Source of the DNA: CAZUHB01 sp964620445
Lineage (GTDB): Bacteria; Planctomycetota; B15-G4; CAYZWU01
Reading direction: 5' to 3'
Assembly (NCBI GenBank): GCA_964620445.1
Contig: CAZUHB010000003.1
Location: 62,001 to 126,000, forward strand
DNA: 64,000 nt
The notes beneath the pieces were generated by a model. That model saw only the letters and a program-made list of their open reading frames with translations. It was not told the DNA's origin and ran no database searches. Every line of letters begins with the position of its first letter. The first letter of the stretch is position 1. A program made the translations under genes and the position numbers. Shown here piece by piece: positions 34,408-44,235 of the stretch.

Positions 34408-35634
34408 CTAGCGCCGGCGCAAGCGCCGGGGAATGGCCGGGGATTCGTCTTTCACCGAGTAAGTGGCGATCACCCATTCCTGCCAGTCGGCCTCGAACTT
34501 GGGGATGCTCACACCAAAAGCTTTCCTGAACGCTTCGCGGGGGTGCTTCTTTTCCTTGATGACCAGATAGAACTGCATCACCTTGTGGGGATCGAGGTGC
34601 ATCATGTAGTCGATGTAGGACCACGCGTAGGGGTGCTCGACAGAGCTGAGCGAGGTCCCCGGCTTGGTGAGAACGTTCGTGATCTGCGGGTGGCGTTTGG
34701 CGATTATGCCTTTCTTCACGAGCGCCTGCCACTTGGTATCGCGCCACGTCGCGCCCGAATCAGCCTCGACGAAGCAGCGTGTCGACGCCCTGCCGAAGTA
34801 GTAGATCTCCCACCAGTGTGAACCTCCCTCGTAGGCCAGGCCGCACTCATGCACCCACCAGGAGTTCTTGTACACGGCGGTGAAGAGGTGGTTCACGTTG
34901 TGAATCAATTCGAGATGGAAATCCTCGTCCGTGGGACGCTTGTTCTTGTCCCACCAGGTCGCATAGACCGACGGCGTGCCCTGCTTGGACGCCTTGCCGT
35001 TGGGTGTGGCGATCTGTGCGTAGAGATTGCACGCCTTCGTGGAGGCGCGCTGGCTCTCGAAGCAATAGATCTGGTGCTGGTTGTTGATGTTGTCCTTGTC
35101 GGTCACCTGGTGAACGCGCTGCCAGTCGCCGTGAAATTTCTCCATCCGTTCCGCATAGAGATGAAGTCCGCGGTGCGAATCATAACTCTTCTTGTCGCTC
35201 CCCTTGAACCGGGGAATGTTCCAGGCCCAGACGAAGTGTTCCGTTTCGAGATGAAGCAGCGGCTCGCGAACCTTCGTCTCCGCGTCGACCTTTCGGCGCG
35301 CCGCAAGCCATTCGAGACGCTCCTTGACGAGCTTGTCGAACTCGACCTGCGCCTTTGCCTTGGCATCCTTGTTCTTGCAACGCTTGCAGGGGATCCAGGG
35401 TATCCCCCGGCCGGTCTTGTCGTTCTCGATGCAGAAGGAACAGAACTTGACCTTCTCCTCGAGGTGCTTGTAGGTCTCGTAGAATTCGTTGGTCAGCCTG
35501 CCCGTTGTCTTGCAGTAAGGACAGAGCCGCCAGTCTTCCTGGCCGAGAAGAAGCGGCGTCGCGACCGTTACGATCGTCAGAAGGACGATCGCCCTCCACA
35601 TGCCAGCGAAGCCGATCAAGGTACGTCTCATCAT
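34408..35634 (-). CDS. Secreted cysteine-rich protein, possible degenerate gluzincin-type peptidase
   Basis: About 408 residues from the ATG at 35634, which follows a strong GGAGGAATC site; a longer frame upstream has no ribosome site. A signal peptide (about 1-31) is followed by zinc-ribbon-like pairs CPYC, CSFC and CKRC between residues 37 and 90. The central region has ELIHNVNHLFTAVY, then WWVHECGLAYEGGSHWW: an HxxxH with a downstream HEC...E, resembling the HExxH...E layout of gluzincins such as DUF1570 but lacking an exact HExxH. I infer a metal-binding or peptidase-like fold; activity is doubtful. It follows hutI by 29 bases. Confidence 0.6.
   Translation of the reverse strand: MMRRTLIGFAGMWRAIVLLTIVTVATPLLLGQEDWRLCPYCKTTGRLTNEFYETYKHLEEKVKFCSFCIENDKTGRGIPWIPCKRCKNKDAKAKAQVEFDKLVKERLEWLAARRKVDAETKVREPLLHLETEHFVWAWNIPRFKGSDKKSYDSHRGLHLYAERMEKFHGDWQRVHQVTDKDNINNQHQIYCFESQRASTKACNLYAQIATPNGKASKQGTPSVYATWWDKNKRPTDEDFHLELIHNVNHLFTAVYKNSWWVHECGLAYEGGSHWWEIYYFGRASTRCFVEADSGATWRDTKWQALVKKGIIAKRHPQITNVLTKPGTSLSSVEHPYAWSYIDYMMHLDPHKVMQFYLVIKEKKHPREAFRKAFGVSIPKFEADWQEWVIATYSVKDESPAIPRRLRRR
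35571..35591. repeat. Short inverted repeat sharing a 14-mer with the 39 bp repeat
   Basis: CGATCGTC (35571-35578) and GACGATCG (35584-35591) form an 8 bp stem with a 5-base loop, inside the signal-peptide codons of the 34408-35634 gene. The flank GAAGGACGATCGCC (35580-35593) also occurs twice in the array at 10156-10222. Confidence 0.5.
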
Positions 35635-35663
35635 GATTCCTCCGGGCAGGGCCGGTGACGGTG

Positions 35664-36932
35664 TCAACCGACCTGAAGCGGCGGCCGCCGGTAGACAACC
35701 CGCCCTTTCTTGATAACAAGTTTTACGGGATTCCAGCCCAGCCGGTAACCGAAGAAAAGGTGGTTCGGGCAGTCGGTGATCAAAATATCCGCCTGGCGCC
35801 CCGCCTGGAGCGATCCGACGACTTCGCCCCGCCCCAGCGACCAGGCCGCGTTGACCGTGGCCGCGTTGAGCGCCTCGGCCACGGTCATGCGCAGCATGCA
35901 ACAGGCGATGTTGATCACGGCCGGCATCGACTGGACGAAGGACGTTCCCGGGTTGAAGTCGGATGCCAGAGCCACGGGAAGGCCGGCATCGATCATGGCG
36001 CGCACAGGGGTTCTGGTCCTCAGATTCAGGCTGAACACCGTTCCGGGCAGGACCACGGGAATCACCCCGCTTCGAGCCATCTTGTCGAGCCCCTTCTCGG
36101 AGACCATGACGAGATGATCGGCGCTGGCCGCGCCCAGATCGGCTGCCAGCTCAGCCCCGCCCATCGCCTCCAGCTCGTCGGCGTGGAATCGCAGGGAGAA
36201 TCCGAGATCGCGGGCGGCCGACATGATGCGGCGCGTCTCGTCGATCTCGTACACGCCCTTCTCACAGAAGATATCGCAGAACTCTGCAAGCCCCCGCTGC
36301 CTGATCGTCGGCAGGATCTCCTCGATCAGCTTGTCGATATACTCGCCGCGTCTCCGGGCAAATTCCCGGGGCATCTGGTGGGCGCCCAGGAAGGTGGGAA
36401 CGAGTTCGATCGGATGCTCCTCGTTGCACCGGGCGATCGCCTCGAGGGAACGCACCTCGTCCTCGAGGTTGAGTCCGTATCCGCTCTTCGCCTCGACCGT
36501 TGTCGTGCCCAGGGTGATGAAACGGTCGAGCCGTTCCCTGAGAAGCGCGAGGAGCTCCTCCTGCGGAGTGGCGCGCAGAGAACGGACCGAGGAGAAGATC
36601 CCCCCCCCGGCCTCGGTGATCTCCACGTAGGTCTTGCCCCTGAGGCGCATGTCGAACTCGCTCTCCCGCGTGGCGCCGAAAACAGGGTGCGTGTGGGGAT
36701 CGACGAAACCGGGAAGCACGACGCGATTCTGCGCGTCCACGATCTCGGCGGCCCTGTACTTCTTTTTCAGCGCGGGCGTCGGCCCGGTTTCGACGATGCG
36801 CCCCCCGTCGACGGCGACCGCACCCTCCTCGATGATGTCGACGTTCTCGAGAGCGGCGCCTTTTTTCGGCCCGTCGTTCCTGAAGGTGAGCAGTTCCGAG
36901 GCGTTGCACACCAAAAGATCGATCCTGTCCAT
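35664..36932 (-). CDS. hutI: Imidazolonepropionase
   Basis: 422 residues, an amidohydrolase. The metal site begins with FVDPHTHPVF; later ligands are in FHADE and in the ASDFNPGT loop. KSGYGL, near residue 150, is the HutI signature, and AHQMP with EFCDIFCE are conserved active-site loops. The enzyme opens the imidazolone ring in histidine breakdown to formiminoglutamate. The other hut genes are not in the window, so it is separated from the rest of the pathway or the pathway is scattered. Confidence 0.95.
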   Translation of the reverse strand: MDRIDLLVCNASELLTFRNDGPKKGAALENVDIIEEGAVAVDGGRIVETGPTPALKKKYRAAEIVDAQNRVVLPGFVDPHTHPVFGATRESEFDMRLRGKTYVEITEAGGGIFSSVRSLRATPQEELLALLRERLDRFITLGTTTVEAKSGYGLNLEDEVRSLEAIARCNEEHPIELVPTFLGAHQMPREFARRRGEYIDKLIEEILPTIRQRGLAEFCDIFCEKGVYEIDETRRIMSAARDLGFSLRFHADELEAMGGAELAADLGAASADHLVMVSEKGLDKMARSGVIPVVLPGTVFSLNLRTRTPVRAMIDAGLPVALASDFNPGTSFVQSMPAVINIACCMLRMTVAEALNAATVNAAWSLGRGEVVGSLQAGRQADILITDCPNHLFFGYRLGWNPVKLVIKKGRVVYRRPPLQVG

Positions 36933-37100
36933 GGCTGGTCCTACAGTATCTGTAAAAGAGTTCCGATATCGATACGGGGAGCGATTTTATATTGATCGGC
37001 TTCCCATTTCCTTGGTATTCTTTGGCGAAATGAATTCCGCTCACGATCAGGCTTCCGCCGGACGGCGGGCGGAAAGGTCGGCAGTTGGAGGCCACCTGAT

Positions 37101-38429
37101 TTGGACGACCCTTTCCCAGGTTTATGCCTGGCCGCGGTCCGATTAACATGGCACCTGGGCTTGACGCTCATCGTCTCCGCGATTCTATCCGTTTTCTTTT
37201 CCTACGCTTATTTCCTTCTCAACAACTTCTCCAGGGCCAAGCTCATCCAGATCACGAACGGAAACGGCCCTCCCGAGAGGATCGAAAGGTATCTCGATCA
37301 ACTTCCGCGAACGATCAACACGACCGTCTCGATCGAGATCGCGGCAAAGATCGCCTTCGCCATCAGCACGCTCGTGTTCTACTCCCGGCTTCACGGCGCG
37401 GAGGTATCGATCGCGTTCTGGCCCCTCCTCTGGACCTTCCTGACGGTCGCCTTCTGGTTCGTGCTCTTCTGCCGTCTTCTGCCTGCCGAGCTCGGCTCCC
37501 ACAAGGAGGAAGAGATCCTGGTGAGGCTCCTTCCCCTCCTCGATGGGCTGGGGGTCTGTCTCTACCCTCTTCACCTCATCCTCGAACCGTTCCGGAGAGG
37601 CGTATCCCGCCTGCTCTTTTCAGATGATCCGGAAGCCGAGGCCGAACAGATCACCGAGGAGATCATCGACGCCGTCGAGGAAGGGGAGCGCGAGGGTGTC
37701 ATCCACGAGGATGCGGCCGACATGATCGAGGCGATCGTGGAGCTTCGCGATTCGGAAGTCTTCGAGATCATGACTCCCAGGACCGACATGAAGGCGATCG
37801 AGGCGGAGACGTCGATCCACGAGGCTGTCCGGTTCGCCATGGACGTGGGTTACTCGCGCATGCCGGTTTACCGGGAGGATCCCGACCATATCGTCGGCGT
37901 GCTCTACCTCAAGGATGTGATCAACCTCTGGATCGAGGACAGAAACATCGATCCCCCTCTCAAGGACGTGGTGCGCAAACCCTACTTCATCCCCGAGACG
38001 AAAAAGGTCTCCAAGCTGCTCGACGAATTCCGGAAGAACAAGATCCATATCGCCATCGTTCTCGACGAGTACGGGGGCACGGCGGGTCTCGTGACGAACG
38101 AGGACATTCTCGAAGAGATCGTCGGCGATATCACGGACGAGTATGATCCGGACGAAACGGCCGAGATCCGCAGGATCGACGAGCGGACTCTCGATGTCGC
38201 CGCCAGGACGCACATCGACGACCTGATCAAGGACTACGGAATCACCATACCGGAGAGCGATGACTTCGAAACGGTGGGCGGTTTCATTTTCTCATCCCTC
38301 GGGAAGGTGCCGGAACTCGACGAGGTCGTCGAGGTCGGCAATGCCCGGCTGGTCGTCACCGACGCGACCGACCGGCGGATCAACCGGGTGAAGATCGTCG
38401 TCACCAGCGAGGACGACTCGAAGGGGTAA
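37101..38429 (+). CDS. CorC/HlyC-type membrane protein with CBS pair
   Basis: 442 residues. The N-terminal half is a CNNM/DUF21-like membrane region with helices near 18-40, 70-92 and 105-125. A tandem CBS domain spans about 215-335 (IMTPRTDMKAIE, SRMPVYREDPDHIVGVLYLKD, HIAIVLDEYGGTAGLVTNEDILEEIVGDI), and a CorC_HlyC transporter-associated domain is C-terminal (FETVGGFIFSSLGKVPELDE). This family is linked to magnesium or sodium transport and nucleotide sensing. The proposed TTG start at 37101 has a good GGAGG site 9 bases upstream (37087-37091); no better start covers the first helix. Confidence 0.9.
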   Translation: MDDPFPGLCLAAVRLTWHLGLTLIVSAILSVFFSYAYFLLNNFSRAKLIQITNGNGPPERIERYLDQLPRTINTTVSIEIAAKIAFAISTLVFYSRLHGAEVSIAFWPLLWTFLTVAFWFVLFCRLLPAELGSHKEEEILVRLLPLLDGLGVCLYPLHLILEPFRRGVSRLLFSDDPEAEAEQITEEIIDAVEEGEREGVIHEDAADMIEAIVELRDSEVFEIMTPRTDMKAIEAETSIHEAVRFAMDVGYSRMPVYREDPDHIVGVLYLKDVINLWIEDRNIDPPLKDVVRKPYFIPETKKVSKLLDEFRKNKIHIAIVLDEYGGTAGLVTNEDILEEIVGDITDEYDPDETAEIRRIDERTLDVAARTHIDDLIKDYGITIPESDDFETVGGFIFSSLGKVPELDEVVEVGNARLVVTDATDRRINRVKIVVTSEDDSKG

Positions 38430-38528
38430 CAGGAACTCCTTCCGCCGCGATGACCGGCAGACGGAAAAAGCCCCCTCACCGGTCAAATCCCCCCTTGCCC
38501 CCCTCACCGGCGAAAACGTTTTTTCCGG

Positions 38529-39593
38529 CTACCGGAACTCCGGGGGCAGTCGTTCCACGATCTGCTTGACCGATTCGGCCATTTCTTTTTTGCAGACCAG
38601 GGTGGCATCGGGCGTGTGGACGATGATCAGATCCTCGACGCCAAGCGCGGCCACGATCCCCCCCCTCGAGGAAACGATGAGATTGGACGCATCGACGCAC
38701 TCGCAAGATCCCTGGACACGGTTGCCCTGCTCGTCGGGGGCGATGATGCGTTCGAGCGCCCGCCATGAACCGACGTCGTCCCAGGAATACTTCACCGCGG
38801 CCACGGCCCGGTGCCGGGCCTTTTCCATGATGCCGTAGTCGATCGATGTCTTTTCGAGCGTCGGGTACAGCTCGCCGAGGAGCGGGCCGAACCGGTCCGT
38901 GCCGATCGTCTCGGCCAGCAGGCCGAGTTTGGAGTGCAGCCGAGGAATGTGCTCCTTGAATGAGTCGAGGATCGTGTCGGCGCGCCAGACGAAAACCCCG
39001 GAGTTCCACAAGAAGCCGCCTTCGTCGAGAAAGGCGCGGGCCGTGGCAACGCTCGGCTTCTCGTGGAATTTCTTCACCTCGAAAAACGCGACGCCTTCGC
39101 CCTGATGAATTGCCTTTCCCTGCTGAATGTACCCGTACCCCGTTGCGGGCGACATCGGCTCGATACCGAAGGTGACAAGAGTCTCGGGACGCGTCTTGAG
39201 AAAGGCCTCCGCCGCGGCGAGCGATCCCTGGAAGAGTTCCTTCGGTACGATCAGATGGTCGGAGGGCATCACGGCCATCACGGCCTCGGGATCGCGCCTG
39301 GCCAGGACCGAGGCCGCCAGGCCGATACACGGCGCCGTGTCGCGGCAGGCCGGTTCACCGAAGATGTTCTCCCTCGGGACCTCGGGCAGTATGTCGGCCA
39401 TGAGGCCGACATACTCCGCACCGGTCATGACGAGGATCCTCTCGGGCGGCACGAGCTCGCCGATCCGATCGAGCGTATCTTCCACCATCGGCCTGCCCGA
39501 GCCGAAGGATAGGAGCTGCTTGGGTCTGGCTGCTCTGCTCGCGGGCCAGAAGCGGGTTCCCACACCGCCCGCCATGATAACTGCGTGAAGCAT
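38529..39593 (-). CDS. Mannose-1-phosphate guanylyltransferase
   Basis: 354 residues. The nucleotidyltransferase signature is MAGGVGTRFWPASR; PKQLL, a PSDH motif (VMPSDHLI) and PATGYGYIQ are the hallmarks of the GDP-mannose branch. C-terminal residues include VKYSWDDVGSW, typical of ManC/RfbM. It makes GDP-mannose for glycans. It lacks the phosphomannose-isomerase domain of bifunctional ManC/AlgA. A strong AAGGAGG precedes the ATG. It is the last gene of the glmM-tsaB-alr-AsmA series. Confidence 0.93.
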   Translation of the reverse strand: MLHAVIMAGGVGTRFWPASRAARPKQLLSFGSGRPMVEDTLDRIGELVPPERILVMTGAEYVGLMADILPEVPRENIFGEPACRDTAPCIGLAASVLARRDPEAVMAVMPSDHLIVPKELFQGSLAAAEAFLKTRPETLVTFGIEPMSPATGYGYIQQGKAIHQGEGVAFFEVKKFHEKPSVATARAFLDEGGFLWNSGVFVWRADTILDSFKEHIPRLHSKLGLLAETIGTDRFGPLLGELYPTLEKTSIDYGIMEKARHRAVAAVKYSWDDVGSWRALERIIAPDEQGNRVQGSCECVDASNLIVSSRGGIVAALGVEDLIIVHTPDATLVCKKEMAESVKQIVERLPPEFR

Positions 39594-39608
39594 GAGGCCT
39601 CCTTGGGA

Positions 39609-42600
39609 TCAAAATCTCTCCGGCAGTATCGCTTTCTCCGGAGCCGGGCAGCGCGCCCTGTCGATAATCTCGTCATTGCGAAAAGGGCTCGTCAAAATCG
39701 AATCGTAGCTGACGTGCATGTTGTCGTAGTCGCCCGATACGCGCAGGTTGAAGAATCCCTGCTTGATCAGACCTGTCAGCGGGGCGATCACGTCGCCGAT
39801 GATCGGCAGGGTGGGTCCCACGGAGAACTGGACTTCCACGTTGGCGCTGTCCACGGTGAATGCACCCGATCCCTGGAGCGTCATCAGCGATGAATTGAGA
39901 CGGGCGTTCTCCAGGTTGAGGATTCCGTCCTTCAGAGTGAAATCGGTGCTGCCCGTGTCGAAGGTCGGCGGTTTACCCACTCCGAAGATATTCACCACAG
40001 GTCCCCAGAGGGTGGAGAAAACGGGCAGTCTCCACAGATGGCCGTCCTCCACGCTCATCCGCCCCTCGGCGGTCATGCGATTGATGTTTTCCAGCTCACC
40101 CTCGAAGCGGAGGCGGTAGTTCAGCTTTCCGGCGATATCCTTCAAGGCGTAGCCCGCCCTGCCGAGCAAACGGTTGAGATCAGCTCCCCTCACCTTCAGC
40201 CGGCCGCTGAAAGGGCAGGGCGAATCGAAACTCATGGTAAAGGTATCCCGGTCCCCCATGACGCGGCCGCCGTACAGGTTGCCGTCGAGGCTGGTGAGAC
40301 GGAGGCCGCTCTCGTCGATCAAGAAACGGGTGCGCACGCTGGAGAACTCTCTTTTCTCGAGCACGAAACCGAGGTAGGAGCCCTCTCCGGTCAGGCCGAA
40401 CCGTCCGCCGTCAGGGCCGGGGAGCTCGAAGTCGAGAGCAACCCTGCCGAAGGTGTCGGTGATTCTCACGGGCCAGTCGATCGAGGCCCCGTTGAAACTG
40501 ACGCTGGCGCTTCCCTTCAGGCTTTCGATCGATCCTTCCCCGTCGAGTTCGATCTCGGCTCTCGTGTCCGTCAGGTTTGCTATTCCGTTCAGCCCGAGCC
40601 GGCCGAGCATATCGTGAACATGTCCGGGTGCGAGCTGCGTCGATCCCTTGTTCAGGTCGAGCCCCTGGCCGCTCCCGCTCAGTCTGATCGACGTTCCCCT
40701 GTCGAGAAAGCCCACTTCTCCCTGATCGAAGACGAAACGCCCGCCGCCGACTCCGACACTGAGCGATTCGACGAGAACCGTTTTCGACGACGGCCGCCAC
40801 CGGACCGTGCCGACGAGGCCTTCGAGGACACAGGGAAGGAGGGGACTCTCCACGCGGTTGAAGCGGGGATGAAAGTCGAGCGTCATCCCCCCCTCCCTCC
40901 AGGTCACGTCGCAATCGACGGTTCCTTCCGTTGTCAGCCCCCCGATCCACTCGGACGACGGCGGCACGGCTTCGGCCAACGCCGCGAGCAGCTGGGGAGT
41001 GACCGTCTGATTCCGGCAGAGGATATCGAGGTCGACCAGGTCCATCTTCTCGATACGCGCCGTCGCCCCGATCCGGCTCCCCTCATGGGTTGCGGTCAGG
41101 TTGTCGACCACGACCGACCAGAGATCGGGTCCGTCGATGTGCACGAACAGATCGCAACCGAGATCCTCGACGTGAAGAGGAAAGAAGTCAGGCCTGGCCA
41201 CACAGTCCTGGGCGGAGATATGGATCGCGATGACCATCTGCCGGTCGCCGGCCGATTCGGGATCGCGATCCGGCCCGATCGATTCCAGCTCGATTTCCAG
41301 CGCGAGCCGTCCGCCCGAAAGATGTATCGATTCGACGAGGCGGGCCGCCTCCTCCGAAACATGGCGCAGAGCGTCGACCAGCCCCGCGTCGACCATCACG
41401 TTCCGGGCCTTCAGATTCAGCGAGATCCGCTCCCTGTCAGCCTCCCCCCTTCCGGTCAGGGTGGCATCACCATAACGACCCTCGAGATCGTTGAAGACCA
41501 CTTTCCCCTTCTTCACATCGATCCTGCCGCGAATCCCTTCGACGGGAAGCGGAAAAAACTCGGGGCAGATCGCGGCGTCCCGCAACAGGACCGATGCCTC
41601 GAAAAAACCGCTCTTGTCCGTATCTTCCGGCACGGTGTTGCCGACATCTTCCGGCACGGTGTTGCCGACATCTTCCGGCACAGTGTTGCCGACATCTTCC
41701 GGCACAGTGTTGCCGACATCTTCCGGCANNNNNNNNNNNNNNNNNNNNNNNNNNNNNNNNNNNNNNNNNNNNNNNNNNNNNNNNNNNNNNNNNNNNNNNN
41801 NNNNNNNNNNNNNNNNNNNNNNNNNNNNTCCGGCACAGTGTTGCCGACATCTTCCGGCACAGTGTTGCCGACATCTTCCGGCAGGGTGCTGCCAAAGGAA
41901 CTCAACAGGGTCAGCATGATGTCGGCACTTCCTTCGAGAGCGAGGTCGCGGAGTACGTCGGCGATCAGTGGATCGTGCGGCGCCAGGGCGGCGATGATCG
42001 GCTCATCGATGGCGGTGTTCCGGATATCGAAAACAAGCCGTCTCTCTGTCCCGGCCGGCGCGTCACGCACGAAACCGTTCGCACTGATCCGCCCCTTGTT
42101 GATCGTTCCGCGCACGGCGTCGATGTTCACCTCGCCCGGGACAACAACGGCGATCGTGCCGTTCAGGTTCTCCACGGGATAGAGAAAACTCTCGTCGTAG
42201 GCGCCTGTCCGGCGATCGGGCCAGCCCAGGTAGGTCATGGCCGCTCCGTGCGGAAAGAGCCACAATCGGCCGGTGACCGGCAGGGTGGAGGTTGGATCGG
42301 ACTCGAAGACAAAGCTGACCTCTCCCCGGGGGGCGAAGGCTTTGTACTCGTCGGCGGCGTGGATCAGCTCGAAGATCGACGCGATGTCTTCGCGGCAGTC
42401 GATCCGGTCTCCTTCCAGCCGGAACTGGTAGACCGGGACCTCGTCAACCGGTTTCCGGGATCCGCTCGCCCTGACCGTGCCGCCCGCCATCGTTCCGGTC
42501 ACCGATCCGACGATCGTTCCGTCTCCCCCGAAGCGCACCTCGAGCCTGATCTCGTCGATCGCGTGGGCGATTCCCTCCATCTCGGCGATTCCGCTCCTGA

Positions 42601-43030
42601 TCCTCACGGTGAAATCACGGGACGCCTCGAGAAGGGAGGAGCCCGCCCCGCCGGAAGCCTCGCCTGTCTCGAAGGGCGGCTCCGACGGGATCCAGATTCC
42701 CGCGTCGTCGACCGTGATCTCCTCTGGCAGAAAAATCCCCGACAGAAGCCTCTCCGCCGTGAACCGCGCGGCGACGCCCCTGGCCCACAGGAGCGGGGGA
42801 TTGTCGGGATCCGCGATCACCTCGAGTTCACCGATCTCGATCCCGCCGAGAGGCTCGACCGAGAACCGCTCGATGCGGCACTCGCCGTCGACCAGGTCGC
42901 CGAGGGCGCGCGTGAGCGCATCCTCGACCGCGCCGCTTCCGGTGATCGCCCAGAAGGCCAGCAGGGCCTCGGCGAGAATGATCGCCGGGATCAGACCGAG
43001 GGCCGCGAGTTTTTCGAGTTTGAGCCTCAT
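39609..43030 (-). CDS. AsmA-like envelope protein interrupted by an assembly gap inside a repeat
   Basis: Read from ATG 43030, coupled to alr by a 4 base overlap, to a stop at 39609. The N-terminal part has a TM helix (about 8-30) and the AsmA opening VEDALTRALGDLVDGECRIERF, with long beta strands following. The C-terminal part (the piece below the gap) has AsmA_2-like repeats and a typical end (SVGPTLPIIGDVIAPLTGLIKQG), the part that spans the periplasm in bridge-like lipid-transfer proteins. Between them lies an octapeptide tandem repeat (DVGNTVPE units) holding 100 N. With the placeholder length the two halves are out of frame; with any repeat-consistent length they join into one protein of more than about 1100 residues. 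Likely role: phospholipid transport or envelope homeostasis. Confidence 0.8.
41624..41893. repeat. 24 bp tandem repeat array (encodes DVGNTVPE) interrupted by Ns
   Basis: Four full units (41624-41719), part of a fifth before the gap, and after the gap a partial unit, one full unit (41851-41874) and a degenerate last unit. Two variants differ at one base (CACGGTG versus CACAGTG). Each unit contains CGGCA and TGCCG around a 6-base loop. Period 24 is 8 codons, so all frames stay open. Confidence 0.95.
41729..41828. other. Assembly gap of 100 N
   Basis: Exactly 100 unknown bases, a standard placeholder. The left flank stops at unit position 9 and the right flank resumes at unit position 3, so the true missing length should be 17 plus a multiple of 24 if the array is regular. 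Confidence 0.99.
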
Positions 43031-44229
43031 CGATGAATCGCTTGTCCGATGGGTGCCCTGATTTTCTCGTCCCGCGCGCCCGAGTCGGACGGCGGGGTTT
43101 CCGATTGCGTCTTGCGCGCGATGCGCTGAACTCTCTTCCCGATCAGACAGATGATCTCGTACGGAATGGTACCCACCATGCGGGCGATCTCGCCGACCGA
43201 GATCGACTCGTCGCCGTCCCGGCCGATGAGGGTAACCATGTCCCCCACCTCGACGCCCGGGATGTGGCCGATATCGACCATCGTGTAATCCATGGTCACG
43301 CCGCCCACGACGGGCGCCCTCCGGCCGCGGATCAACACCCGTCCCCGGTTCGACAGTCTGAACGGATAGCCGTCGTTGTAGCCGATCGGGATCGTGGCGA
43401 TCCGTGTCGCGCGCTCGGTCGTATAGGTCCGGTTGTATCCCACGGGAGTCCCCGCGGGAATATCCTTCATGAAAACGACCTGCGTCCTCAGTGACAGCAC
43501 CGGATCGAGATCGAGTCCGGACGATGTGATCCCGTCCGGTGCGATCCCGAAGAGCGAGATCCCTGGACGGACCAGATCGAAATGCTGGGACAGGCTGGAA
43601 AAAATCGACGACGAGTTGGAGGCGTGAGAGATCGCCGGCGCGATCCCGGCCCGCTCGAGACTTTCCCTGAGCGTCAGGAATCGCCGCAGCTGGATCGCGG
43701 TGAAGGGATCCTCAGGATCGCTCGTGCATGAGTAATGGGTGGCCACACCGGCAAAGTCGAGTCCGGGCGCGGCCGCGATCCCCCTGGCCACGTCGATCGC
43801 TTTTTCCGGCGTGACACCGAGCCGACCCATGCCGGTGTCGACCATGAGGTGGACCTTGAGCCGCTTGTCCTGCCGCTGCGCCTCGCGATCGAGTCTCTCG
43901 ATTCTTCTCGTCGAGTGAACGCAGACGGCGATCTCGTTCTCGAGGACGCGGCCGATCTCATCCTCGATAATCGCCCCGAGAATCAAGATCGGCGAAGCGA
44001 TCCCCGCATCCCTGAGCTCGAGCGCCTCGCGCGAATCACCCACGCCGAATCCCCACAGGCCGGCCTGATCCTGCAAGACGCGGGCGATCGTGATCGCCCC
44101 GTGGCCGTAGGCGTCCGCCTTCACGACAGCCATCACCCCGGTTCCGGGCGAAAGAGCGGACCGGATGCGAAAAAGATTGCGCGTCAGAGCGTCAACGTCG
44201 ATATCAGCCCAGGCTCTGTGGTAGTACAT
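43027..44229 (-). CDS. alr: Alanine racemase
   Basis: 400 residues. The PLP lysine is in VVKADAYGHGA (about residue 38), the catalytic tyrosine region is in GYNRTYTT, and the C-terminal domain has the conserved GVTMDYTMVDIG. It converts L- to D-alanine for peptidoglycan. It follows tsaB by 6 bases and overlaps the AsmA-like gene by 4. The alr next to tsaB and glmM fits a cell-envelope operon. Confidence 0.95.
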   Translation of the reverse strand: MYYHRAWADIDVDALTRNLFRIRSALSPGTGVMAVVKADAYGHGAITIARVLQDQAGLWGFGVGDSREALELRDAGIASPILILGAIIEDEIGRVLENEIAVCVHSTRRIERLDREAQRQDKRLKVHLMVDTGMGRLGVTPEKAIDVARGIAAAPGLDFAGVATHYSCTSDPEDPFTAIQLRRFLTLRESLERAGIAPAISHASNSSSIFSSLSQHFDLVRPGISLFGIAPDGITSSGLDLDPVLSLRTQVVFMKDIPAGTPVGYNRTYTTERATRIATIPIGYNDGYPFRLSNRGRVLIRGRRAPVVGGVTMDYTMVDIGHIPGVEVGDMVTLIGRDGDESISVGEIARMVGTIPYEIICLIGKRVQRIARKTQSETPPSDSGARDEKIRAPIGQAIHR

Positions 44230-44235
44230 GAGTTC

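Noticed and set aside
41624..41893. Long overlapping frames on both strands through the 24 bp array
   Set aside because: A period divisible by three keeps all six frames open; only the minus-strand frame joins to AsmA-like sequence on both sides.
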